From positions 9,901,835-9,965,834 of the forward strand of contig NC_079386.1 of NCBI RefSeq assembly GCF_021018895.1: a stretch of DNA of 64,000 bases, read 5' to 3'. Of the stretch, positions 1 through 11,423 are shown in pieces. Position 1 is the first letter of the stretch. The number at the start of each line of letters is the position of its first letter. Made by a program: the position numbers and the translations under genes. A model generated the notes under the pieces. It saw only the letters and a list, made by a program, of their open reading frames with translations. It did not search any database and was not told the DNA's origin. The stretch comes from Seriola aureovittata (Eukaryota > Chordata > Actinopteri > Carangiformes > Carangidae).

Positions 1-262
1 AGAGGGTCCTCATTATGACTTGGCAAGGACAATTTGCATGCTCTATTCCACAGAATCTGAATGAGGCTCCAATCAATTATACTCATTATCCAGGCAACTG
101 ATTGGTATGTGGTCAGATGCACACCCTGCCGAGGTGGTGCCGTGGTTATCGGGCAGGCTAACGGCACACATGAAACGCAAAAAATACAAAAAAAACAAAC
201 AAAAAAACATAACTTGAGCAGCTGGCCTTTTACTTACATGTGTGCAAACATATGCTACCTCC

Positions 263-265
<3 letters not shown>

Positions 266-322
<57 letters not shown>

Positions 323-325
323 ACA
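266..325. repeat. (CA)n microsatellite
   Basis: About 26 uninterrupted CA units with a short TA-interrupted tail. Confidence 0.98.
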
Positions 326-3144
326 AGTGCATGATGTACCAAATCAATTATCAGTGTAAAGCATTTAGGTTTTATTTGTTTTGTTGCTTCTCACACACAA
401 AAATGTGTGTGTATGTAAATGTGTTGAATCACCCAGGACTAATGAAAATAATTGTTGGCTGCAGCTCTAGCTGTATTAGTGGCTTTTCTTATCTTGAGTC
501 AGGCTTGAAGAGCTGCCCTTGTGTGGTTGGCTGTAACAACACCTACGGGTGGCACTGTAAAGGCCACGGGGGTTTGTTTTATTCCTCTGTATCTGATGAA
601 GAAATATAAACCCAAGCAGGTGACGGTGTTGCAAATCCTATTGTGATGCATAAACATATTCAAAATCTCATCAAACTGTTTTCTACCGGTATGTATTACA
701 GAAGAGCAAACTCTTAAGTCTGTTTATTTAACTCTTACAGAGACCAAATACTCATGAGCAGGTTGCACGGTTGTGGACAGAATGATGAGTAGCACATAAT
801 CCTACAGAGCAGCTAACCAGGATGCTACGGACTATGTCAGAGTATAAACGATCACAGTATTCATTTTCTAACCTGGTGTGCATGTCCTCTTGAGATGTTT
901 TACACAAGTATATGTAAGATTAGAGTTTAGAAGTCAAGGTATTTCGTGGGGAAAGATTCAATTTAGTTGAACTTTTGGCTGCAGAAATCTGGCAGAAAAC
1001 GAGCACAGTGTGCACCCCTGTGCCTTTAAAGGAAATAATAGCCTGAAGCATGTTGGTTTTTAATGATAGCAAATTTGAAGGAGATAACATAATAAGATCA
1101 TATCATCATGCCGTGATGAGATGATAAATTATATTGAATTACTGTTGGCCAGTGAATTTAATGTCATGTCTTTGTATTTAAACCTTCCTTTTAGAATGAC
1201 ACAGGTACAATGTTAAAGTCAGTGAGCAGCAGTAATAGCAGTAATAGCTGGATAATACAGTCTTTGGGTGTAATCATGTCTTCAAATGTGATAAATCAGT
1301 ATTATTTTTTATCAGTGAGCTTATCGGGGAATCTCTTAGCTATGATGTACTATAACTGCTGGCAGATGTTAAAAAGGTTGCTCCCGCCCACACGCTGTAT
1401 CTGTATTGTAGATGAGAGAAGTCTCACCCACCACCCAAGTTGAAATATTAATAATAACTTAAGCAACCTGTGTTTGTCTGCATTTTCTGCAGCTTCAGAG
1501 GAATCCCCCAGTGAGGCTCCCCTAACAGCCAGGAGAAGTGCTTGCGAACATAGTGCCCACCGACTCTTTGCCAACTTGAGCGATGCCTTGGCAGTTATTA
1601 GATAAGGTCTCCTTCGCCTTGTGGTGGTAACCAGACTGCTTTCCTGCCACGGGCTCAGCTAGGCTGCAGGGCAATATTTGCTCTCATGAGTATCTCCAAG
1701 ATCGTGCTGCTATTGGCAGGTTAAAAGAATGGACAACAGCCAAATGCACGGTGGCCCACCACAAATCAGCTCACCCCTCTGGCAAATATGCTTCTGAACA
1801 GAGACACAGTCGGGGATGGATGCTGCATTTCAGTGTTTGTGGAAGAAACACGGTGGCCTCAGTAATCAATGCTGGATTAATCTCTCTCATCAGAAAGATA
1901 TTTGCAGCCTCAATTTAAGCTACCGCGGCTCATGTTTTGTGCATTAAACCACAAATACCATGATTGCTTTGCCTATTTGCGCTCGTCTATAGAGAGTTGT
2001 TCTTGTTGACAGAGCTATTAGTCTGAGAGATACCACAAAATTCATCATAGTCACCCTGCGGTTGTTTCACAAATTCATCATTTCATTACTTTTCCGCAGA
2101 GGGTGGCGGCGGGGAGAGGGCTAGTGGAGACACTGTGTTTGTGATAACATCAAATTCCCCGAGGAAAACAAAACACAGTGGTTCTGTTAGGCTGTTAGGG
2201 TGTGGCATTGGATTAAAATCCCCAGTAATCGCCAAAACAAGGGCAGGAATTAAAATGTAAATTCATGAGTGCTTGGTTAGAGAAACCAAAAAGGTTTTCA
2301 TTATATCTTGATCAGAAAGCCATTTATCTCAAGGCTCTCAATAAGTCCGGCCCCCTAATCTGTCAGACAGATAATTAATATCTGCTTATTGAGTAAATGA
2401 AAGTCATTATCTTGATTTCCTTCAGATAATTTGTCTGTCTGTGCTTCACAGTGAGGACACTTTATGGTGCGGGCCACTTTGCCTCAGCAGGCATTGATTA
2501 CGGTCCTAATATATGCTGTTAGGCTTCTTTTTTTTTTTTTACATAATTAGCTGTAAAGTCAAGGTGCTCTTTGTCAATAAAACAAATTACACAAACAGCA
2601 TTAAAACAATACATTAAAACCATTAAGATCTCGCAGATTTCCGCAAAACTCTTGACAGCCTGAAGCTGTTTCCTCTCTTCGTCTGGACATGCATCACAAT
2701 CAAAATGCTCCTCTTTTCTTCTATTACAATGCCCCCACATCACTGCAAAGCCCACTCTCAAATGTAGATCACAGCACACATCAGGACAAGAAACCATGGC
2801 AACCAACATACATACATACATCGATTGCTACACTCACTGACTATAAACGGGCAGTTAATAATAAATACTTTGCTGCATTAACACAGACACAAAAGAGAGG
2901 CTGTAATTTGGAAATGTGTTTTTTTTTTTTATAATGTTGTAATTACTGATTTTCACTTTTCACATTTACATAATAAATATCCGATTAGTATTTTACAGCT
3001 CGAGCTCTAAATGTCACTGATGTGCATGTGTGCATCACCGACAACTTAAAAGCTGATTTTGATGAAAACACTGCATAACAAATTTAATTGGTCTCCTCCA
3101 GTGTATACGAATACAATACTAAATTACTATTGTAATGTTCTGAC
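326..3144. other. Intergenic DNA, no gene seen; conserved-element candidate at 1861-2470
   Basis: No exon with flanking splice signals and recognisable protein. The stretch 1861-2470 is unique, lacks low complexity and is dense in homeodomain-type cores (GGATTAATC, AGATAATTAATATC) and paired short motifs such as CTTGATC and CAGATAATTTG. This texture is typical of vertebrate conserved non-coding elements, but only cross-species alignment can show it. Confidence 0.4.

Positions 3145-3183
<39 letters not shown>
3145..3183. repeat. (CTTT)n microsatellite
   Basis: Nine to ten tandem CTTT units followed directly by CTGCAGGG. Confidence 0.97.
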
Positions 3184-4273
3184 GCAGGGTACATTTGGAA
3201 AATAGGATGAAAATCTTATCCTGGATCCTTTGCAGCTCTGATTATAAAGCAGGTCAAAGGCAATTCACAGGTCAGTCCCTTCAAATATCAGCAAGAGGTA
3301 ATGTTTGAGGGAAAATCTGATCACCTCAAACCAAAAAATCCACATTAGGCAACATTTTGTATCTTTTCTGCCTCTTCTTTAGACAATTCTGCAGCCTGTC
3401 CCTTAGAGGGGACTGGTTGCTTTTCTCAGCCCTGACTCCACTTTCTGATGTAGGCTAAAAGATCTCAGACTAAACATGCAACGTACATTTGCACTTCTAT
3501 TCCCCTCTTCTTACTCATGGGATTTGGTGGAGCAAAGCAGCAGCGACTCTGTATCCATGTCCTGCTGTGAGCCCTCAGGAGTGAGTGGAGTCTGTGGTGC
3601 TTATCACCCAGGTGGACATCTAGACAGGGAGGTTGCCTCAGCCCAGGCCAGGCGCCCCCGCTGGCAAGCCTCTGGCCGGGTGCCTTGGCTCGGCTGCTCC
3701 CTGTCGTCTCGCTCAGCGGGGTGGGCTGCGCTCGGTGCTTGCTGACAGGGGTTGTCCCTCTGCCCAGTGGAGGCAGGGGTGGAAATAAAAGCAGTTTGAC
3801 TTCTCATCTAATGGGCCGAGGCATTACCGTGAGATTGTGCGACTGATGGTGTTGTTTACACTTGTGTGCAAAATCAAGTAAACATACAGTTAGTGGCTGG
3901 CAGGGTTGCGTGGGATGTTCACGCCTCGGGCTTGAATTTAAACCCACTGTAGAGTAGTAGCCATTGCAGCTGTCCTCTTTTATCCTGCATCTGCCCTACA
4001 TTAATGCTGCAGACAGTTCTTTGTTGAACCAAATCAGTACTCTGTCCAACAAAACTCAAGTGCTCTCAAGAAACTAGTTGCCGGATCGGAATTTGTAATT
4101 TGCAATCACTTCAAAGAGAAGCAAATTTGAGTTTAATTTTCAAGAAAATCCTCAAAATGCAGCTGCGGCAGCAACAACAGCAAGTCAACATGGAAATATA
4201 TTTGTACAATGGTTTTGTGTAGATTTAAAAGCTTAAATAGCAGGTTTACATTACATATTTTAATTTTGTTTTC
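3184..4273. other. Intergenic DNA with a GC-rich patch at 3590-3790
   Basis: About 200 bp is unusually GC-rich for the region. A short open frame crosses it on each strand, but neither gives a recognisable protein. No splice or promoter pattern is convincing. Confidence 0.4.
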
Positions 4274-4546
4274 TTAAAGGAACAATTTGACAGTTGGGTA
4301 ACTACTTATACTTATTCACTTCCAGATGTCACTTAAATCCAAGATTAATTTGTGAGCGTTAAAATTGCTGGGAGGCAGATCTCTTTACCTTTGAACAGAG
4401 CCAAGCTCTTTTCAGGTTTTATGCTAAGCTAACTGGCTCCTGGATATAACCTTAGATATAACAGACAGATATGAGAGTAGCATTAATCTTCTCATCTAAC
4501 TCTTGACAAGAAAGTCGACTAATAAAGCACCAAACTATTCCCTTAA
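4274..4546 (-). repeat. Dispersed short inverted-end repeat, copy A (minus)
   Basis: Ends are imperfect inverted repeats: TTAAAGGAACAATTTG at 4274 and CAAACTATTCCCTTAA ending at 4546. The middle contains ATGCTAAGCTAACTGGCTCC, the reverse complement of the GTTAGCTTAGC core I recall from a very abundant percomorph non-autonomous repeat (AAATAGTTCGACATTTTGGG type). No coding capacity. Confidence 0.7.
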
Positions 4547-4567
4547 TATGGAGCTTGGGTCATGAGA

Positions 4568-4762
4568 TGGTTAGCTTAGCCTAGCATATAGTCTGAAAGC
4601 CGGTGGAAACAGCTAGCCTACTGCTCTCCTCATCAAAAATACGTCTTTCAACATGTCTAAAGCTAATTAGCATGTAGTATTTAATTTGTTAAATCTGTAC
4701 ACAAACAGAGATCTAACTGTTAGAGAGAAAGCAAATACAAAATGTCAAACTATTCCTTTAAA
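4568..4762 (+). repeat. Dispersed short inverted-end repeat, copy B (plus, 5' truncated)
   Basis: Same family as copy A but in the opposite orientation: GGTTAGCTTAGCC at the left, then GAAACAGCTAGCC, AAATCTGTACACAAAC, and the right end TGTCAAACTATTCCTTTAA. The left third of the element is absent. With copy A it forms a head-to-head pair. Confidence 0.65.
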
Positions 4763-7700
4763 AAAATGTCAAGAAAATAAAGTAACCACTCAGTACAAGT
4801 CCATGTAACAAGAATGAGAAATCTGGCCAGAGTGAGAAGGCAAAGTTAAACCTGTCCAGGAGCATTTTCTGTCACCTTACTGTCTTTGTCGTGTCTGCAG
4901 AAGTCAAAACCTGAACAATAACACAGAATCCCTGTAATTCTGTCTCTTTCTGAAAAGAAGCAGTCAGGCTGAGAGAGAGGGTGAGATAGATGAAAAAGCT
5001 CAGGAGAGAAGTCGGCATCTCTTTACAAAGCAGATGTTTGGTTTTTCTAATGTTTAGGAGCTATGTGATATTGAGGATGTCCTCTGTCCTGGCTGCCAGG
5101 CCCCTCGGGGATGAAGGGCGGTGGGGGTTGGTGGTGATGGTGGGCAACACTTGCTGGAGACTGACAGGAAGCTTTATCTGGAAATCTCCGTCACTCACCC
5201 ACATTAGACCTTCCCTCTACGTTCGGAGAGCTGTCGTGCCGCAGTTTGCCGCTCAACTCCTCAACTGTGTCCCGCCGCCGCCTCCCCATCGTTACGTAAC
5301 CTGCCACCCCTATCACAAAGACCCATTACAAACCCAAAGCCTTACTCACACACACACATATGTACACACTGCACACACAAACAGAGCACCACGGCTCAAA
5401 TGAGTTCTGCCTGCTGCGAATGTGCACGGTAAAGGGCACTATAGAATATGTGGGTGAATGAGGTCCATTGCGATGATAATACTGATCATATAGTGCTGGA
5501 GTCCAAAGCAATTTCCTCCTCTCTCCGCAGCACCTCCGCCTCTGTATCGGACATAACATCCTGAGACGGCGGAGATTGGTGGCCAGGATACTGAATTTTT
5601 CATGAGGCAGGAAAGGTTAGATAAGATCCTCCCACGTTCTGGAGATAGTGCACTTACAGATTTGTCTTTGGAGCCGAGTGGTGAAAAATAAATTTGGATG
5701 GCTCAGATTTTGAATGTGACCCTTCAGCTAAAAGAACATCCCGAGATGAAATGTTTGTCCGGTCAGAAGTGTTGAAACTGGTACAGAAGTGAGACAAAAT
5801 ATCTTCTATGGCAGGAGCGTGACTCATCAATTTAGTAAAAAATGAGTCATACATCATGCGATACATGCTAAATACTGCTCAATCACAGTGAAGATTTACA
5901 TAAAGCTAAAAAATATTTAACTTAACTTCCTCTGATACTTTTGTAAAGTCACATTTAACAACTTCAGCTTTTCTTTACCTACAGATTTCAATAGGTTGCT
6001 TGACAATCACAGTGATTGGACAGGATAAAGGAAATGTGCCTTCTCAGTTTGAAGAAAAGCCACTTAAAGGAAAAAAGCCGACGTAATTTTGATTGTTGTG
6101 ATTGTTATTATGATTTTTCATTTGCAAAATAAATATAAAATGCTCACAAAAGAAATAATAAGGGGAAACTGACAATGTGAGTCTATGAGCAATACTATTG
6201 TTCAAGCACCAGAAGGTTGTTCATCAAGAACAAGAACATATTGGCAAAAAAGAAATGTGTTGCCAAAATTTCATGGATTTACTTTATTATTTTCTCAGTC
6301 TTCCATTTGAGTTATTTAACTTTCAGTAGAGTTTAGCTTGTGTTGATATATACTGTAGCAAGAAATGTACGCTAAAGGAGGTACAGGATGTGTTTCATAA
6401 TGTTTGGTGACAGTTTAAAACAGAAGCATCCCCATGATGATACTCATGTTTTACTCAAAATGGTTTGTGGGGGAGAAGATTACAGGCTTAGAAACAACCA
6501 CAAAGCCACACTGGGAGGAATCCAACACAGAGATGGGAGTTAGATGGAGGGGAGGCTTGATGGCAGGCCTGGTAAATGCTCCCCTGGGGCTTTTTCTCCA
6601 GGCAGAGACATCTACAAATATTTCCATAATCACAGGAAAACCCCAATGATTGCCAGGCCCAAAGCCCAGATGTAGCAGACAACATGTTTGAGCTCTTTGT
6701 CGGAAAGGTCAGTAGCTGCTCCTCAAACATGGATAAAAAGCCACGCTGCCATTTCCAGTCTCATTCTCAACCACAGGTTGCAGTCTTCTCTTGACAGGAA
6801 CGAGCCTCTGTCTCCACAGCCAAGACAGGATAACATCAGAGGGCCAGAGGAGTGTAAATCATGTTTTTCACTCAAACTTCCCAGCAGTGTGTAGTGTAGC
6901 TTACTTGGCACTAATTTGACGTGATTTGGTGATTTTCTTTTTTTTTGTTGTTGTTTTTGCCCAAGTCAGAGTTTGCGTGTGTGTATGCATTCAACATAAT
7001 TATACTGTGTATGAATGTTGCTGGTTATAGTCAGCCATATCTTTTTTTCTTGCTGGCATAGAGTAGCCCACCTAATCAGCTCAGTCTCAGCTAAACCTCT
7101 CACTGGGAGCCCTTCAGCTGAGGACATGTTTTGACACACAGGTCAGCTCTAAATTAAGCTTGCATGACACTAGCAATAATCAAGAAATGGCATTCCATTT
7201 GTGTTAAACTCTGCTTGTTGAGCTGACCATTAACTGACTATGACTCACCACTTGTTTGGCGGCTACAGTGACGTGTGCCAACTCTTTTGCAAATAATGAT
7301 TAAAGGACTTTTATTGGAGTGAGCTTTTCATGTTGCGGGATAAAAATGACCTTTGAGTGCTTTTCAGAGCTGAAGAGTTGTCAAAGCATAATGTGGGAGT
7401 GTGAGTTGATGGGTATGTAATTTATGGGGACGCTGTGAATTTGTTTTCACATTGGTGCCGGCAAAAGAAGTCTGTAAATTCAAAACTTTATGAAAGCCGT
7501 TCTCCACAAGGAATTTGTTTTCTCAGAGCCCATTGGTAAGCAAAATCTGCTGCATTTTTAATCACTGTTGAACAATTCAGGATTATGTAAAAAAAAAAAA
7601 AAAAAATCTTATTCATGTCAGTTCAGTCTGCAGAGCTTGTACTCTAAGCTCATTTTACCATATTAAGGATTCCTTTGATAATGGTTGGAACTGCCAAATC

Positions 7701-9026
7701 AAGGGCTGGTAAATATTCCAGAAGTGCAGGTAGTCACATCCTCTGACATTCAAGGACATATTTGGTATAAGCAGGCAGGAGAGCTGGGCGAGAGTCCACA
7801 CAAACACGTTTGATGACCCCTACAAACGTGCTTTGATAAATATGCATGTGTTACTGGTGTGTTGTGCAGTCAGGCAAGGTCACTGTACAAAGGTGAGTAT
7901 TTGTAAATCCAGGATGGAAACAGGTCGTGTTGCTGCACACGCCGATTAAACAGCTTTCCCACCCCGCACTGAATAAAGTGACCTGTGAGTGGTTGTAGTC
8001 CTTCTGCCACAGCCGAGGCAGTCTGAGGGTATGGATGGGTTGTGCCTTAAGTGAGGCAGCGTAAATCGCACATACAACCCTGTCACCAAGAAATTACAAC
8101 TAAACTGAAGCAACAAATTTGTCTTGAAGGAAACGTAATCACTGGCAGGATAATGTTCAGACGCAACGTTGTTCTTTGAATGAATGAAGTGCTACGTTTT
8201 GGGTTTTTTTCTGTATTAAACCAGACCAAAATACTTCCCAAACTGTAACCAAGTGCTGTGTCTGCACAGGCATAGCCATAAATAACTTTGATAATGCAGT
8301 AGTCACTACAAGTGGATATTGTTCTGCAAGATCAGATATTTTTTTTCGAAAAACACATTTTATGATGCTTTCAGTATCAACGTAGTAAAAAAAAAAAAAA
8401 ACATGTTAATAGAAAGCATAGTCTGGTCACAGTTATGTTTCTTACAAAATGATTTTGCTGTTTCAGTTTAACTTTTATATAAATGTCATTTCTAGGAGAC
8501 CGGGTTGTTGCGTCTGTGATTTGTAGCAGCTGTGTCTGTTTCTCACAGCATATCATGGGAGACATATTGTCTGCTAATAATATGATCTCTGAAATATTCT
8601 GAAGTGTTTCCTTTGAGCCATTTCCTTTTGATTGGAGATGAGATTTTGCACACTAAACAAACCTAAGCATTAAAAATAAGCAAATAAGCAAAAACAAAAG
8701 CATCACTGGAGATGGAGATAGAGTTTCCAGGTCAGCACAATAATCCTATTCACTGAAGTCAAGGTGACGGTGACAGATCTTACTGAATCTTTTATCTGCG
8801 CTTGCTTTTTTATTAGTAAAGAGCAGTGTAGAAAGCGTTGAGGTGGCATCATCAACATAGCTGCTGCTTTTTAAAAAGTGAAAAAAATGAAATAAAAACA
8901 TTGACAGTGGCAAATGATATCAGCTGTAGTTAATACACTTTATTTCATTAAGATCTTGCCCAAAGGCCAAAATGAAAATGAAACTTTTTTTTTAGAGAAG
9001 GAAGCACCTCTTAGTGATCACGGGTG

Positions 9027-9028
<2 letters not shown>
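4763..9028. other. Intergenic DNA, nothing recognised
   Basis: AT-rich unique sequence with short poly-A and poly-T runs (for example near 7589 and 8388). Open frames are short and unlike any protein family I know. Confidence 0.4.

Positions 9029-9087
<59 letters not shown>
9029..9087. repeat. (GT)n microsatellite
   Basis: About 29 perfect GT units followed by a T-rich tract. Open frames across it are artefacts. Confidence 0.98.
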
Positions 9088-10949
9088 CTTTTTTATTTTT
9101 TTATTTTGCAGTACAAAAGCAATTATGCTGCCCTATAAAACTGTTGTGATTCTGCTTCCTCAACCAACAAAAAGTGTTTACAGGTCTTACAGGAGTTTTG
9201 GTTTAGTAGTATGTAACTTTACTGTAATTACTTACAAATGTTGAAACTTAATATTTAATATTGAGTGTGAAAGTTCATTATTGACCGTGAAAATTGTCAT
9301 TTAGCAATAAATAAGCTCACCCTCATGGCTTTCTACAGAGCTTTTAACCACTCCTTACAGCCTTCCTCCATCAGTAGAATTCGTGCAGTTGTCATGCAGA
9401 TAATATAATAATACCCATAATAGGCTATATAGTATAAGCTACATGTGTCATCTTTCCCACTGCTCAGATCAGATGTACCCTATTTAAAAAAAAAAAGAAG
9501 TATAAATGCCATAAATAATTGAGGTTCCCTACTGGCAGTCTAATTAATATGAGTTTATTTAATGTGAATTATATTCCATTTAGTTCAGAATAGAATAAAT
9601 AATAGCTATTTTTTTTGTGTATGTGGACACAAGACTTCGTCTTTCGATCACTTTGGCTAAACATGGCCCTCTCAAGTCCCAAGGGTGTAATCACTACATT
9701 TCCCAGTGATGCCTGCTTGGCTAAGCAGTTTTAATACACAAATCAATTTTGCATTACCCCTTCTGGCTGTGAGTGCTCATAGTGTTAGAGCCATGAAAAA
9801 TTGATGGGCCTTAGCATGCAGATTGCAACCCTAGTGAATCTTAAATCTGGCCGGGTCTTTTTTTCTTTTTTTCTTTTTTTTTTTTTTAACAAGACAATGT
9901 CATTGGGGTGGGCTGACTGTTTGTTTTGCTTTTTTTTAATCGTGTTGAAAAGAGAGACAGCTGCTCCAGTGGAGGAAAAAAAAAAAATGTAAGAAGCACA
10001 GCACGAGAAAGTATGATGTGCGAGGGGATGTAAGGAAACAGACAGAAAGGGAAAAAGTTTTCAGTAACTCCAAGTGACACACACCCACAAAAAGACCCAG
10101 ACAATAAAAACTAGTATTGTTCTCGCTTCTCTATGTTAGAATGTCTTAAATATGACGACCAGTATCTTAAAGAGCATTTGTTTTTGCCAAAGCAATTATA
10201 TTGTGTCATTTGGTGAGCCGCTCTGTATTTGACCAGCTGATGACTTGACTGCTGAAAGAAATTATAGCGCCCATAATTAGCTTTCACTATGAAATGAAGC
10301 TATCATGGGAGAGAATGAGGAAATTTCACACTTTGGAAATTAGATTTTGCAAGGTGCTGTGTCGATGTCCTTGAGTAAAGGCACATCAAAAGCCTTTTTG
10401 TTCCCCTCTCATTCAGTCCTTTCTTTGACAAATACAGACCAAAAATCTGCAATGAACAGCAAATTGAACAGCAAAGAGGCATTTTGAGGATCTAACTACC
10501 ACATTTGCAAATGTAATGATTTCTTTCAGTCCAAAAGTACAGGCAATCTCTCCATTTATTCCTTACTCTTGAAATCTGCAGCACTGGTAATCACAATGAC
10601 GTCTTTTTCAAGCATGGGTTTCAGATTTTATGATGTGAAACTTCTCTGCATTACAGTAACATCAAATTGATGATAAAATGACTTAGCATGTTATCAACAG
10701 TATTTGTCCTTTACTGTCTGACAACCAGTGTTCAAGAATGTGAATTTCGCAGAAAAAAAAACACCATCTTGTAATAGGATCACACCAGCCTACATAGGAG
10801 TACATAGGTACTCACGGCTCTACATGACTACTCCGTCCTCAACGGTTGGACCACACCCATCCTCACACTCTGCCTTCATTTTGATGTCAACTACACACCT
10901 GTAAAGTTTTTCGCGACTGCGTCTTGCGCAGCTGTGATGCTATTGCGGT
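9088..10949. other. Intergenic DNA, nothing recognised
   Basis: AT-rich, with T-rich runs near 9857-9888. No gene signal. Confidence 0.4.
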
Positions 10950-11015
10950 GACAAAATCTGACAGACAGAAATATAAACATCTGCCAAAGTACTCAAAACC
11001 ACCTTTATGGTAATT
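10950..11015 (+). repeat. Repeat fragment shared with 29075-29130
   Basis: GACAGACAGAAATATAAACA followed by TGCCAAAGTACTCAAAACCA is closely similar to GACAGACATAAAACCATGCC then AAAGTACTCAAAACTA near 29085-29115. The family is not identified. Confidence 0.45.
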
Positions 11016-11256
11016 CATGCTTCAGTAGCTGTCTCCAGGACTACATTTTGCCATAGTGACATACTCACACACTAGGGCTGAATGATATGCAAAAAAAAAT
11101 CATATTGCAGTTAGTTTGCCTTTCAATTTCACTGGTACCAAACAAGCATGTTCCTTTACATCCGGAGAATATGAACTGTCGGCTGGGGGTTCAGCCCTAA
11201 CACACATACAGACTCACACACTGAAAACAATACCAGCCTTGCTGTCTTTAAAGTCT

Positions 11257-11423
11257 TTAAAGGTGCCCTGTGGATTTTTATGCAAACAAACAAGAGTTTT
11301 TATATTGTGTGTTTGGGGCCTTTACCTTGTACTTTCTGATTAAACACAAATGTAAAATTTGTGCACAAAACATTCACAATGAAAGCACTACTAGTGCTCA
11401 CGAACACCGCAGGGTACCTTTAA
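11257..11423. repeat. MITE-like element with 18-bp terminal inverted repeats
   Basis: The left end TTAAAGGTGCCCTGTGGA (11257-11274) and the right end ACCGCAGGGTACCTTTAA (11406-11423) are inverted repeats matching at 15 of 18 positions. The interior (131 bp) is AT-rich and non-coding. The TTAA-ended termini fit a piggyBac-like or similar DNA-transposon derivative. Family membership is inferred. Confidence 0.6.

Noticed and set aside
61..609. 182-codon open frame
   Set aside because: Much of it is a translated CA microsatellite (alternating Thr/His). No family resemblance.
3476..3745. 89-codon open frame in the GC-rich patch
   Set aside because: GC-rich DNA has fewer stop codons by chance. 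No domain, and an overlapping open frame exists on the other strand.
4990..5403. 137-codon open frame on the plus strand
   Set aside because: No recognisable domain, composition shifts along its length, ends in a CA-rich stretch, and no splice or promoter context.
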